A stretch of DNA of 64,000 nt from Palleniella muris (GCF_004792655.1 NZ_SRZC01000020.1:1-64000); one strand, 5' to 3'; shown: positions 17,707-27,685, counted from the stretch's first letter. The notes: generated from the letters alone by a model not told the origin. A program made the numbers and translations.

Positions 17707-20307
17707 ATGAGGAAATTTTTTATTACCGCATGCTTCATGGCATTGGCGATGTCTGAAGCATCGGCAGGAACCCAAGTAAAGGAAAAGTTGAACCGCGCTC
17801 CCGTGGCAGTTAAGACATCAGAGGGAATCTTGGTGTCTTGGCGTTATTTGAAGGCTGACGGTGATGCAACATTCACGTTGTATCGTAATGGTGAGAAGGT
17901 AAAAGAAGGTATCACTGATGTCACAAACTATCTTGATTCGGACGGACACAGTGGTGATGTCTACAAAGTCGTGTCAAGCAAGGGCGATGAGGCTTCCTGT
18001 GAGGCATGGGAAAGTATTTTCAAGAAAATCTCCATTCCGCGTCCTGCTGCACGCAAGGACAAGAATGGAAGTACGACAGGACGCTATCGTCCTGACGACT
18101 GCTCAGTGGCAGATGTTGACGGTGACGGCGATTATGAGCTGATTGTCAAATGGCTGCCGGACAACAGCCGTGACAGCGGAAAGGATGGAATGGCTTCTCC
18201 TGCATATCTGGACTGCTATGAGTTTGACGGAACCCGGAAATGGCGTATAGACATCGGTCACTCCATACGCTCAGGGCAGCACACCTCGCCGTTCATCGTC
18301 TATGACATGGACGGTGACGGTAAGGCAGAACTTATAACAAAGACAGGTCCTGACACCAAGGACGGCAAGGGCGTTTATGCAACTCAGGCAGCAAAGGACA
18401 ATGCGATAAAGGCTATCAGTCCTGATGCAGTGACGGTTAACAGCAAAGGACGTGTCACTGTCGGAGCAGAGCTTCTTACTGTATTTAACGGTGAGACAGG
18501 TGCTGCCATGCATACAATATGGTATTCGCCAAACCGTGCTATGATCGATTTCCCTTCTGCTGACGGTACTTATAATTCAAAATGGGGAGACACAAGTTAT
18601 AACCGTGGTGAGAGATACAATGCGGCAGTTGCGTATCTTGACGGACAGGCTTCATTGCCGACAGCTGTCCTTCAGCGAGGATATTATACGGCATGCTATA
18701 TATGGGCTGTTGATTGGAATGGTACAGAGCTAAAGACCAGATGGTTGCATAAAGGCAGTTCAAAGGACGCTTGGAACGTTGTTGATGCAACAGGCAAGAC
18801 TCTTTTTGCAGGAACCGGTAAGTCAAGCTATGGTCAAGGCGTTCATGGCATTTCCGTAGGCGACGTGAATGGCGACGGCTATGACGACATCGTTACAGGC
18901 GGTGCTACAATAGGACATGACGGACAGTTGATGTGTTCGACAGGCATGGGGCATGGCGATGCCATTCATCTTGCAGACTTGTGTCCTGACCGTCCGGGTT
19001 TGGAGGTTATGATGCCTCATGAGGAAAATCCTTTTGGCTATGATGTCCATGATGCGACGACCGGAGAAATTCTTGCAAGTGCTGTAGGCGAGGAGGACAA
19101 TGGGCGTGGTTTGGCTGCGGACTTCATCCCTGCCAACCGTGGCTTTGAGTTCTGGTCATCGCATGACGGCAATACTTACGATTGTGCAACAAACAATGTT
19201 GTTCTTGCGAAGAAGGCTGACACAAGTTTCCGCATTTATTGGACAGGAGACCCGTATGACCAGACATTTGACGGTCGTTACGATAAAAATACATATTTTT
19301 GTTCTCCACGTATCCGAGCATATAACACCGCATCAAAGAACATAACAACCTTCTTGGAATTTGCCGGATATGGCAAGCCACAGACTGTCAACACAACAAA
19401 GGCAAATCCATGCCTTCAGGCTGACATTCTCGGTGACTGGCGTGAGGAAATCATAATGACAGGCTATGAGACGGACTGGAGCGCACCGACATGCGACATT
19501 CTTATCTATTCAACCCCTGAACCTACACGCTACAAGGTTCCTTGCCTTATGGAAGACCATCTCTACCGTATGGGTGTCGTTTGGCAGAACTCTTCTTACA
19601 ATCAGCCTCCTCATCTCGGATTTTATCTTCCTGACTATCTTGGTGTTGACGGAGCGACCTATCAGACAAATGTCAAGAGCCATGCTCCGGAGGTCGTTCC
19701 TGCTACCGATGGTTCTGAAGCATTGAAAGCTCCTGCTGAGGACAAGGGAGTGATTGTCGGCGAATGCTATACCGCAGGCGCAAATGGTGAGATTACAGCT
19801 TCTGAATCAAACGGTTATCTGAAAGTGCGTACCGGCAATGCAGACAACACTATAACGTTCTCCGTGAATGCAGGTTATATCATTACAAAGATGTATGTGG
19901 AAGGTTATTCAAACAACACTTCCACCACAGCCGACCGTTCAATCACTATGACAAGTGTTGCGGTTGACGGTGCGGACATTGCTGAGAGCACACTCGTTTT
20001 CCCGGGTGGCAAGGCAGGGCAGACACCTGTTAACCGTACTTACAGTAATCTTGGTGCAAGGCAGGCGATTGTGCTGAACTTTGATAATTCAAAGATTACC
20101 ACATCTGATGTCGATTCCAAGGGAAAGAACAAACAGATAATGGTGAAAGTCACTTTCACTTATGAGAAAGTGCAGACCGGCATATCAGAGATTGCTGTGC
20201 CTGAAAAGGCTCAGGGCAATGCTATCTACAACCTTGCCGGTCAGCGTGTTGCAGAAGGAACGAAAGGCATTGTTATAAAGAACGGAAAGAAAGTTTTTGT
20301 GAAATAA
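17707..20307 (+). CDS. Rhamnogalacturonan lyase, PL11 family
   Basis: An 866-residue secreted protein. A signal peptide ends near SEASAG. An N-terminal domain starts KEKLNRAPVAVKTSEGILVSW, then comes the eight-bladed PL11 propeller with several calcium-binding DxDGDG loops (DVDGDGDYELIVKW, DMDGDGKAELITK, DVNGDGYDDIVTGG). PL11 enzymes cleave the rhamnogalacturonan I backbone of pectin by beta-elimination. After about residue 680 a beta-rich accessory domain follows, then a short C-terminal module (AIYNLAGQRV...KNGKKVFVK) typical of secreted Prevotella proteins, perhaps a sorting or anchoring signal. No SusC/SusD genes are adjacent. Confidence 0.88.
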   Translation: MRKFFITACFMALAMSEASAGTQVKEKLNRAPVAVKTSEGILVSWRYLKADGDATFTLYRNGEKVKEGITDVTNYLDSDGHSGDVYKVVSSKGDEASCEAWESIFKKISIPRPAARKDKNGSTTGRYRPDDCSVADVDGDGDYELIVKWLPDNSRDSGKDGMASPAYLDCYEFDGTRKWRIDIGHSIRSGQHTSPFIVYDMDGDGKAELITKTGPDTKDGKGVYATQAAKDNAIKAISPDAVTVNSKGRVTVGAELLTVFNGETGAAMHTIWYSPNRAMIDFPSADGTYNSKWGDTSYNRGERYNAAVAYLDGQASLPTAVLQRGYYTACYIWAVDWNGTELKTRWLHKGSSKDAWNVVDATGKTLFAGTGKSSYGQGVHGISVGDVNGDGYDDIVTGGATIGHDGQLMCSTGMGHGDAIHLADLCPDRPGLEVMMPHEENPFGYDVHDATTGEILASAVGEEDNGRGLAADFIPANRGFEFWSSHDGNTYDCATNNVVLAKKADTSFRIYWTGDPYDQTFDGRYDKNTYFCSPRIRAYNTASKNITTFLEFAGYGKPQTVNTTKANPCLQADILGDWREEIIMTGYETDWSAPTCDILIYSTPEPTRYKVPCLMEDHLYRMGVVWQNSSYNQPPHLGFYLPDYLGVDGATYQTNVKSHAPEVVPATDGSEALKAPAEDKGVIVGECYTAGANGEITASESNGYLKVRTGNADNTITFSVNAGYIITKMYVEGYSNNTSTTADRSITMTSVAVDGADIAESTLVFPGGKAGQTPVNRTYSNLGARQAIVLNFDNSKITTSDVDSKGKNKQIMVKVTFTYEKVQTGISEIAVPEKAQGNAIYNLAGQRVAEGTKGIVIKNGKKVFVK

Positions 20308-20316
20308 AATCATGTT

Positions 20317-20355
20317 AATGTGAATGGCGGTGTGCTAAATGCTGCCATTCACATT
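20317..20355 (+). terminator. Terminator after the PL11 gene
   Basis: AATGTGAATGGC and GCCATTCACATT form a 12-bp stem 10 bp after the stop codon, ending 17 bp before the miaA start. Confidence 0.65.
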
Positions 20356-20371
20356 TATATATACGTAACAA

Positions 20372-21385
20372 ATGAAAAGAAAGATGATAACAATTGTTGG
20401 ACCGACAGCATCCGGTAAGACAACGTTGGCGGCACATCTTGCTGCAAGCTATATTGCTGAAGGACAACCGGCAGAGATAATATCTGGTGATTCTCGTCAG
20501 GTATATCGTATGATGGATATTGGAACGGGTAAGGATCTGTGCGACTATTCTGTTGACATGTCCACCAAAGCTATGCAGAAGTGGGCGTTGCCCGGCGTGC
20601 CTGCAATCATTGATGTCCCTTATCATCTGATTGATATTTGTGAACCTGGAGTCAAGTACAATATATTCCAATACCAGCAGGATTTTCTTAATGCATACTC
20701 TGATTGCCAGAGTAGGGGAGTGCTACCAATACTTTGCGGAGGTTCAGGACTTTATGTAGAATCGGTAATCCGTGAGTATAATCTTTCTCCCGTGCCAAAG
20801 AACGAACAGCTTAGGGCTGAGATGTCAACAAAATCCATGGAAGAGTTGACCGCTATCTTGACGGATTTGAAAGAGAGGAACAACTCCGACATGCACAACA
20901 AGACTGACGTAGACTCGCCGCAGCGTGCCATAAGGGCGATAGAGATTGAAACTTATAATGCAGAGCATAAGACGGAAGACAGACCTTTCCCCATGATAGA
21001 CACTGTCGTGATAGGTGTAGACATACCGAGGGACGAACGCCGGAGCAAAATCAGTTCCCGCCTTAAGGCAAGGGTTGATGAGGGGATGGTCGAAGAGATA
21101 AGAACCATTCTTGATAATGGCGTGCATCCTGACGACCTGATATACTATGGTCTTGAATATAAATATGTGACAGAATATGTCATCGGCTGCCGTTCTTACG
21201 AGGATATGCTTGAACAGTTGGAGATACATATCCATCAGTTTGCAAAGCGTCAGATGACATGGTTCCGGGGTATGGAGCGGCGTGGTATAAAGATTCATTG
21301 GGTTTCGGCGCTTCTTCCGATGGAGGAAAAAGTAAGCCGGATACGTGAGATATATGAGTCTGTCTGCCAACTGTCTGAAAAGTGA
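20372..21385 (+). CDS. miaA: tRNA dimethylallyltransferase (MiaA family)
   Basis: Transfers a dimethylallyl group to N6 of A37 in tRNAs reading UNN codons. The P-loop is GPTASGKTTLAAHLA near the start; SGDSRQVYRMMDIGTGK is the family substrate-binding segment; VPYHLIDICEPGVKYNIFQ and LCGGSGLYVESVI follow. Length 337 is slightly above the common ~310. The DSRQVYRMM variant and the longer loop after GTGK differ from the classical DSMQVYRGM. This suggests it could be one of two MiaA paralogues in the genome. The gene follows the PL11 terminator by 16 bp, so its promoter is unclear. Confidence 0.9.
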   Translation: MKRKMITIVGPTASGKTTLAAHLAASYIAEGQPAEIISGDSRQVYRMMDIGTGKDLCDYSVDMSTKAMQKWALPGVPAIIDVPYHLIDICEPGVKYNIFQYQQDFLNAYSDCQSRGVLPILCGGSGLYVESVIREYNLSPVPKNEQLRAEMSTKSMEELTAILTDLKERNNSDMHNKTDVDSPQRAIRAIEIETYNAEHKTEDRPFPMIDTVVIGVDIPRDERRSKISSRLKARVDEGMVEEIRTILDNGVHPDDLIYYGLEYKYVTEYVIGCRSYEDMLEQLEIHIHQFAKRQMTWFRGMERRGIKIHWVSALLPMEEKVSRIREIYESVCQLSEK

Positions 21386-21453
21386 AAATAAGGATGTAAG
21401 TGGCAATACTTCGGCAAAACATGGAATATATATAGTAAATAATGTTAAAAAAG

Positions 21454-21485
21454 AAGTTGTTTGATATTAATCAAGCAACTTTTTT
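21454..21485 (+). terminator. miaA terminator
   Basis: AAGTTGTTTGAT and ATCAAGCAACTT (one G-U pair) form a 12-bp stem with a 4-nt loop followed by TTTTT. Confidence 0.85.
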
Positions 21486-21487
21486 GC

Positions 21488-21495
21488 TATCTTTG
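21488..21495 (+). promoter_or_regulatory. -7 box of the glycogen cluster
   Basis: TATCTTTG, directly after the miaA terminator and 77 bases before the debranching enzyme gene. No -33 at ideal spacing; a TTTG lies 24 bases upstream. Confidence 0.5.
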
Positions 21496-21571
21496 CCATA
21501 ATGTTAGAGGAGCATTTAGGATGTTCTTAAGAAATCTATGAAATAAATATTATTAACCTTAAAATACAACT

Positions 21572-23512
21572 ATGAGTTATCTTAAATTTGAGAAGGCTAC
21601 GATGACCAACTTGGAAGCCGTTTTGAGCAAGGAACTGCTGCGCACAAACCGCTCAGGGGCTTATAGTTACTCTACTCTCGTAGACTGCAACACAAGAAAG
21701 TACCATGGTTTGCTTGTTATACCGGTTCCGGAGATTGATGATGACAATCATGTGCTGCTGTCATCTTTGGATTGCAGTGTTGTCCAGCATGATGTAGAGT
21801 TCAATTTGGGTCTTCACAAGTATCAGGGAAACAATTATGCCCCGAAAGGACATAAATACATCCGGGAGTTTGACTGCGACCATATTCCGACAACACTTTA
21901 TCGCGTGGGAAGTGTTGTGCTGAAGAGGGAAAAGATTTTCCAGCATTACGAGAACCGCATACTTATACGATACACTCTTGTTGACGGACCGTCACAGACA
22001 AAGCTCCGTCTGCGTCCTTTTCTCGCCTTCCGCAGCGTGAATGACTTGTGCCATGAGAATGGTGTTGCGTCACGTGAATACCAGGAAATAGAGAACGGCA
22101 TAAAAACATCCTTGTATGCCGGCTATCCTGAGCTTAACATGCAGCTGTCAAAGAAGAACGAGTTCGTCTTTGCTCCTGACTGGTACCGTGGCATAGAATA
22201 TCCTAAAGAACAGGAGCGTGGCTATGCTTTCCAGGAAGATTTGTATGTTCCGGGATATTTTGAGGTGACAATGAAGAAGGGGGAGAGCGTTGTGTTTGCA
22301 GGCTGCACCTCAAAGATAAAACCTTCTACTTTGAAAAAACTTTTTGATGAAGAGTGCGACCATCGTCCTGCAAGAGACAATTTCTTCCGCTCTCTTTACT
22401 CTTCAGCGCATCAATTCTACAACCATAAGAAGGATGGCTCCTACATCATAGCCGGCTACCCATGGTTCAAATGCCGTGCAAGAGACACATTCATTTCTTT
22501 GCCTGGTCTTGCACTTGCGATAGAAGAGCCGGACCGTTTTGAACTGATAATGAAAACGGCAGGCAAGGCTCTTAATGATTTCCTTATAGGCAAGCCTTTA
22601 CAGTATGACATTGCGGAGATAGAACAGCCTGACGTTCCGTTATGGGCTGTTTGGGCTATACAGCAATATGCTCACTCACAGGGTGAAGAGAAAGCATTTG
22701 AACTGTATGGCGAACTTGTGTGGAACATTATCAATACCATAGAGTCAGGCAAGCATCCTAACATATTTGTTGCAGACAACGGACTGCTGAGAATCAATGG
22801 TTCTTCAAAGGCAATGACATGGATGAACTCGACAGTGTACGGCAAGCCTGTCGTGCCTCGCTCCGGTTATGTCGTGGAGATAAACGCTTTGTGGTACAAT
22901 TCCCTGAAGTTTGTTGCTGAATTGGCACGCTTCAAAAATGACAATTTCGCGTCTGACAAATATGAGAGCAAGGCTAATGCCATCAAGCAGTCTTTCCAAG
23001 AGGTGTTTGTGAATGAAAGCGGCTACCTTTGGGACTATGTAGACAATGGTGTGCCTAATGCAGAGGTGCGCCCGAACATGATATTTGCCGTTGCGCTTGA
23101 CTATTCACCATTGGAGACAGCACAGCAGAAGAGTGTCATATATTTCTGTACCCGTGAACTGCTGACGGCTAAGGGACTCCGCTCCCTGTCACCGAAGAGT
23201 GGCAAATACACACCGTATTATGTCGGCACACAGAACCAGCGCGACTGGGCTTATCATCAGGGAACAGCATGGCCTTGGCTTGGCGGCTTCTACATGGAGG
23301 CTGTCATGAAGCTGCACAAACGCTCACGCTTGTCGTTTGTGCACCGTCAGATGGTTGGCTTTGAGGATGAGATGTTCTATCATGCAGTAGGAACAATGCC
23401 GGAACTATTTGACGGCAATCCGCCATTCCATGGCAGAGGTGGCTGTGCTTTCGCGATGAATGTTGCGGAATTGCTCCGTATGTCAAAACTACTTGAATCT
23501 TATACCTATTAA
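21572..23512 (+). CDS. Amylo-alpha-1,6-glucosidase (glycogen debranching enzyme)
   Basis: A 646-residue two-domain protein. The N-terminal GDE_N beta domain covers about residues 15-260 (RTNRSGAYSYSTLVDCNTRKYHG). The C-terminal (alpha/alpha)6 GDE_C domain, about 290-640, has ARDTFISLPGLALAIEE and WAYHQGTAWPWLGG. It removes alpha-1,6 branches from glycogen-like glucan. First gene of a three-gene cluster with a GT4 synthase 21 bp downstream and a GH57 enzyme, the set used for intracellular glycogen turnover in Bacteroidota. No signal peptide, so cytoplasmic. Confidence 0.92.
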   Translation: MSYLKFEKATMTNLEAVLSKELLRTNRSGAYSYSTLVDCNTRKYHGLLVIPVPEIDDDNHVLLSSLDCSVVQHDVEFNLGLHKYQGNNYAPKGHKYIREFDCDHIPTTLYRVGSVVLKREKIFQHYENRILIRYTLVDGPSQTKLRLRPFLAFRSVNDLCHENGVASREYQEIENGIKTSLYAGYPELNMQLSKKNEFVFAPDWYRGIEYPKEQERGYAFQEDLYVPGYFEVTMKKGESVVFAGCTSKIKPSTLKKLFDEECDHRPARDNFFRSLYSSAHQFYNHKKDGSYIIAGYPWFKCRARDTFISLPGLALAIEEPDRFELIMKTAGKALNDFLIGKPLQYDIAEIEQPDVPLWAVWAIQQYAHSQGEEKAFELYGELVWNIINTIESGKHPNIFVADNGLLRINGSSKAMTWMNSTVYGKPVVPRSGYVVEINALWYNSLKFVAELARFKNDNFASDKYESKANAIKQSFQEVFVNESGYLWDYVDNGVPNAEVRPNMIFAVALDYSPLETAQQKSVIYFCTRELLTAKGLRSLSPKSGKYTPYYVGTQNQRDWAYHQGTAWPWLGGFYMEAVMKLHKRSRLSFVHRQMVGFEDEMFYHAVGTMPELFDGNPPFHGRGGCAFAMNVAELLRMSKLLESYTY

Positions 23513-23533
23513 CAATAAGGAGGAAAACATACT

Positions 23534-24835
23534 ATGAAAGTTCTAATGTTTGGATGGGAGTTCCCTCCTAAAATCTATGGCGGACTTGCTGTAGCTTCTT
23601 ACGGCATCACGAAAGGCTTGTCATTGCAGGGTGATGTGGAGACAACATTCTGTATGCCAAAGCCATGTGGTGACGAAGAGAAATTCCTGAAAATAATCAA
23701 CATGTCACAGGTGCCTGTCGCATGGCGTGACGTGCAATATGACAATATAAAGAATCGCTTTGTCGGTCATACAGCGGAAGATTACTATCGTTTCCGTGAT
23801 CACATCTATGCTGATTTCAACTACATGCAGGGGCTTGATGACATGGGATGCATGGGTTTTGCCGGAGGTTATCCGGGAAATCTGCATGACGAGATAAACA
23901 ATTTCTCCATCATTGCCGGTGTTTTGGCGAGAAGCGAGCAGTTTGATTTGATTCACGCCCATGACTGGCTGACATTCCCTGCTGGAGTCCATGCCAAGAT
24001 GGTAAGTGGCAAACCATTGTGCATACATGTCCATGCGACCGATTTCGACCGTTCGCGTGGCAAGGTGAATCCTACCGTCTATTCCATAGAGAAGAACGGA
24101 ATGGACCATGCTGACTGTATCATGTGCGTGTCAGAGCTGACCCGTCAGACAGTCATCAACCAGTATCATCAGGATCCACGCAAATGTGTTGCCATGCACA
24201 ATGCCGTTTATCCGCTTTCGGAAGAGTATCGCAATATTGTTCCAAAGAAGATTCCTAATGAGAAGGTTGTCACATATCTCGGACGTATCACTATGCAGAA
24301 AGGCCCGGAATATTTCATAGAGGCAGCAAAACTTGTATTGCAGCGTACACAGAATGTCCGTTTCTGCTTTGCCGGTTCCGGTGACATGATGAATGCTATG
24401 ATAGAGCTTGCCGCTCGTTATGGCATTGCTGACAAGTGCCATTTCCCCGGCTTCCAGCGAGGACGTCAGGTTTATGAGTGCTATAAGAATTCCGATGTGT
24501 TTGTCATGCCGTCAGTCTCTGAGCCGTTTGGCATAGCCCCATTGGAAGCAATGCAATGCGGTTGTCCGTCCATCATCTCCAAGCAGTCAGGTTGTGGAGA
24601 AATCCTTACCAATGTCTTGAAGGTCGATTATTGGGACATTCATGCCATGGCAGACGCGATCTACTCATTATGTACGAATGAAGGCTTCCATAAATACATA
24701 GCCGAAGAAGGCTTGAAGGAGGTTGACCAGATTACATGGGAGAAAGTCGGTTGGCGCATACGCCAGTGCTATGACCAGCTTCTTGCGAAAGGATGGTTTG
24801 ACAACGAGGAATATCTCCGTAACTACATCAAGTGA
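23534..24835 (+). CDS. GT4-type glycogen/starch synthase
   Basis: A 433-residue glycosyltransferase with MKVLMFGWEFPPKIYGGLA at the N-terminus (the WEFPP...GGL pattern of starch/glycogen synthases) and GT-B features HAHDWLTF, TYLGRITMQKGPEYFIEA and SVSEPFGIAPLEAMQCGCP. It probably extends alpha-1,4-glucan from a nucleotide-glucose donor; which one, ADP- or UDP-glucose, is not readable. An AGGAGG Shine-Dalgarno site at 23518-23523, rare in this window, suggests strong translation. Between the debranching enzyme and the GH57 gene. Confidence 0.9.
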   Translation: MKVLMFGWEFPPKIYGGLAVASYGITKGLSLQGDVETTFCMPKPCGDEEKFLKIINMSQVPVAWRDVQYDNIKNRFVGHTAEDYYRFRDHIYADFNYMQGLDDMGCMGFAGGYPGNLHDEINNFSIIAGVLARSEQFDLIHAHDWLTFPAGVHAKMVSGKPLCIHVHATDFDRSRGKVNPTVYSIEKNGMDHADCIMCVSELTRQTVINQYHQDPRKCVAMHNAVYPLSEEYRNIVPKKIPNEKVVTYLGRITMQKGPEYFIEAAKLVLQRTQNVRFCFAGSGDMMNAMIELAARYGIADKCHFPGFQRGRQVYECYKNSDVFVMPSVSEPFGIAPLEAMQCGCPSIISKQSGCGEILTNVLKVDYWDIHAMADAIYSLCTNEGFHKYIAEEGLKEVDQITWEKVGWRIRQCYDQLLAKGWFDNEEYLRNYIK

Positions 24836-24934
24836 TGAAGCTGCTTGACTATAAGCATAACAGCATAGAAACAACAAAAAAGAAAAGCGATTTTAATCGC
24901 ATCCAAACATAAAACAAGCTAAAAGAACCACGCT

Positions 24935-26308
24935 ATGAAAACAATATGTTTATATTTTGAGATACACCAGATAACACATCTCAAACGTTACCGCTTCTTT
25001 GACATCGGTACAGACCATTACTATTATGATGACTATGCAAACGAGCAGAGTATCAACTATATTGTAAACAACTCTTATATGCCTGCTCTTGACACCCTGC
25101 AGGAGATGCTTGACACCGCACCGGGCTTTAAGGTTGCGTTCTCTATCTCAGGTGTTGGTATGGAACAGTTGGAGATGCATGCCCCTCAAGTCATCGAGAA
25201 ACTGCAGAAGATGAATGAGACAGGACGTGTGGAATTCCTGACAGAACCTTATTCTCACGGTCTTGCTGGTCTTGTCAATGAGGAAAGTTTCAAGCGTGAC
25301 ATTGAAAAGATGTCCGACAAGATTCAGGAATGCTTTGGCAAGCGTCCTACGGTAGTCCGCAACTCATCCCTTATCTATACAGATGAGATTGGTGCACAAG
25401 TTGCATCTCTTGGTTATAAGGGTATGTTGACAGAAGGTGCAAAGCATGTCCTTGGCTGGAAGTCCCCGCATTATGTCTATAACTGCAACATGGCACCAAA
25501 CCTGAAACTTTTGCTTCGTGATGTCAACCTGTCGGACGATATATCACTCCGTTTCAGCAACACATCTTGGCCGGGTTATCCGTTGATGGCGGACACATAC
25601 ATGAACAATATAGCATCTTGCCCGGCAGAAGAGCAGGTTGTGAACATCTTCATGGAGCTTACAGCTCTTGGCATAGCACAGCCATTGTCAAGCCATATCC
25701 TTGACTTCCTGAAGGCGTTGCCGTCACAAGCAAGCGAAAGAGGCATAGAATGGGCTACTCCGAGTGAGGTGCTTGAAAAGTTCGACTCAGTAGGTTCCAT
25801 CGATGTTCCTGACACATTGTCATGGGTTGATGAAGAGCGCGACTGTTCGGTATGGCTTGGCAACCAGATGCAGCAGGAGGCTTTCAACAAGCTTTACTCT
25901 GTCGCTGACCGTCTGCTGATAGCCAATGATCCTCGTCTGTTGCAGGATTGGGACTACCTACAGGCATCCAACAACTTCCGCTTCATGACCACCAAGGCAA
26001 GCAATTGGAACATTGACCGTGGCATCTATGACGGTCCGTTCGATGCGTTCACAAACTACATGAACATCCTTGGTGATTTCATCTCCCGCGTCCGTGCACT
26101 TTACGGTGGCATTGACAATGAGGAACTGGAGAATATGCTTACCACAATCACCAACCAGACAAAGGAGATTGAGAAGCAGCAGAAAGAGATTGAGCGTTTG
26201 CAGGCAAAGCTTGCAAAGGTTCTTCCTGCTGAAAAGCCTGCCAAGAAATCTGCCACAAAGAAGACTACAACAGCCAAGAAAACAGCAAAGGCTGAGGCTA
26301 AGAAATAA
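24935..26308 (+). CDS. GH57-family glucanase/branching-type enzyme
   Basis: A 457-residue GH57 protein: FEIHQITHLKRYRFFDIG at the N-terminus (the H-Q-P/I-type first motif), MLTEGAKHVLGWKSP carrying the likely Glu nucleophile, and a coiled coil at about residues 400-430 (ENMLTTITNQTKEIEKQQKE). The last ~25 residues are Lys/Ala/Thr repeats (AKKSATKKTTTAKKTAK), a histone-H1-like tail. Probably an intracellular amylase, 4-alpha-glucanotransferase or branching enzyme acting on glycogen. Third gene of the cluster, 99 bp after the synthase gene. Confidence 0.88.
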   Translation: MKTICLYFEIHQITHLKRYRFFDIGTDHYYYDDYANEQSINYIVNNSYMPALDTLQEMLDTAPGFKVAFSISGVGMEQLEMHAPQVIEKLQKMNETGRVEFLTEPYSHGLAGLVNEESFKRDIEKMSDKIQECFGKRPTVVRNSSLIYTDEIGAQVASLGYKGMLTEGAKHVLGWKSPHYVYNCNMAPNLKLLLRDVNLSDDISLRFSNTSWPGYPLMADTYMNNIASCPAEEQVVNIFMELTALGIAQPLSSHILDFLKALPSQASERGIEWATPSEVLEKFDSVGSIDVPDTLSWVDEERDCSVWLGNQMQQEAFNKLYSVADRLLIANDPRLLQDWDYLQASNNFRFMTTKASNWNIDRGIYDGPFDAFTNYMNILGDFISRVRALYGGIDNEELENMLTTITNQTKEIEKQQKEIERLQAKLAKVLPAEKPAKKSATKKTTTAKKTAKAEAKK

Positions 26309-26465
26309 TGTGCCGGCTTTATTGCAAGCGAGAGGCATTTTGCATTAACTAATGGCTGTTTGTCTCTTGCTGATTGAAAGTTTAGGAATAAGAAGAAAGG
26401 AGGTTGTCTCACACTCATGAGATAATCTCCTTTTCCTATTTAAAACCTTATTTTTTATTTATTTG

Positions 26466-26632
26466 TGTCCGGTAAAACACAAAATACATCTCTGATTGTG
26501 CACGCAATGTATGGATGTTTTTGTGCAGAAAACCGCGTTAGCGGTGACAAGACAAACCCCTTTTGAAGAAAACCTCATAAGATGGTGATATACAAGAGCT
26601 TTGCTGCATGTCATTGTTTTTTTTACCGGACA
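26466..26632. mobile_element. 167-bp MITE-like element, copy A
   Basis: Perfect 12-bp terminal inverted repeats, TGTCCGGTAAAA and TTTTACCGGACA, enclose 143 bp with no coding frame. A diverged copy in the opposite orientation lies at 46068-46232. Internal landmarks are shared: ACAAAATACATCTCTGATTG, ACCGCGTTAGCGGT and GAAGAAAACCTCATAA. No transposase with matching ends is in the window. Confidence 0.8.
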
Positions 26633-26722
26633 ACAATAATTTTTATTGTTACAAAACCCTTTGGGAATTACGCCACATGTTGCAGTGTTGACTTTTGTTG
26701 CCTGTCGATAACCGGTGCTTCT

Positions 26723-27685
26723 TTACACCATGCACGAATAATGGTCTACCACTCCGAGAAGTCGGTGGTCATCGTCTGTAACAAGCACACTGTGGATTTT
26801 ATGCTCGTGCATTATGTTTTGGATTTCCGATATCTTTGCCGTCGGAGCCACACACTTCGGTTCCCGGGTCATAATATCATCGACAGTATGGTTAAAGAAC
26901 TCAGCCTGCCATTTCTCCATGGCACGCCTGATGTCGCCATCTGTTATGATTCCAATGACTTTCCCGTCTTTAAGTGCCACGCCAAGCCCGAGTTTTCCTT
27001 TGCTGACATGTATGATAGCCTCTCCAAGATGCATCTCTTGCGGAATTATAGGCATGTCATCCGTGCGCATGACATCGCGTGCTGTCGTGAGAAGCCTTTT
27101 GCCAAGTTCCCCTCCGGGGTGGAACTGTGCAAAGTCGCGCGGCTTGAAGTCACGCACCTGCATGAGTGCCACAGCCAGAGCGTCGCCCATGACAAGCTGC
27201 GCCGTTGTGCTGCTTGTCGGTGCAAGATTAAGCGGACAAGCCTCTTTCTCCACCTTCGTGTTGAGATGTACTGTACTGTATTTTGAAAGTAACGAGTCCG
27301 GGTTGCCGCTCATGGCTATTATCGGAATGTTCATGTGCAGTACCATAGGTATGAATCGAAGCAGTTCGTCAGTCTGTCCGGAGTTGCTTATTGCGAGGAC
27401 AATGTCATCCTGTGTCATCACTCCAAGGTCACCGTGGAACACGTCCAATGGGTTGATGAAGAATGACGGTGTACCTGTACTTGACAGTGTCGCCGCTATT
27501 TTTGCCCCGATATGCCCGCTCTTTCCGACACCGGTCACAATAACCTTGCCGTGGCATTCGTGTATCATCCTTATGGCACGCTCAAAGTTTTCGTCAAGGC
27601 TTGGTATCATGTTCAGCACTGCCTGTGCTTCCTCTTTCATGCATGCGATGGCATAATCGCGTGCTTTGGATAGTCTGTCATTCAT
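26723..27685 (-). CDS. kdsD: D-arabinose 5-phosphate isomerase (KdsD/GutQ type)
   Basis: Interconverts D-ribulose 5-phosphate and D-arabinose 5-phosphate, the first step to Kdo for lipopolysaccharide. An N-terminal SIS domain runs to about residue 190 (VTGVGKSGHIGAKIAATLSS, SNSGQTDELL, PTSSTTAQLVMGDALAVAL). Two CBS repeats follow from about residue 205 to the end (ITDGDIRRAME, VLVTDDDHRLLGVVD). Length 320 is normal. It lies 56 bp downstream of kdsA in what is likely a two-gene operon. The last residues, HYSCMV, differ from the usual hydrophobic end of the second CBS repeat. Confidence 0.93.
   Translation of the reverse strand: MNDRLSKARDYAIACMKEEAQAVLNMIPSLDENFERAIRMIHECHGKVIVTGVGKSGHIGAKIAATLSSTGTPSFFINPLDVFHGDLGVMTQDDIVLAISNSGQTDELLRFIPMVLHMNIPIIAMSGNPDSLLSKYSTVHLNTKVEKEACPLNLAPTSSTTAQLVMGDALAVALMQVRDFKPRDFAQFHPGGELGKRLLTTARDVMRTDDMPIIPQEMHLGEAIIHVSKGKLGLGVALKDGKVIGIITDGDIRRAMEKWQAEFFNHTVDDIMTREPKCVAPTAKISEIQNIMHEHKIHSVLVTDDDHRLLGVVDHYSCMV

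Noticed and set aside
26582..27286. 234-codon frame overlapping the MITE and opposite kdsD
   Set aside because: Composed of MITE sequence plus antisense kdsD; no motif.
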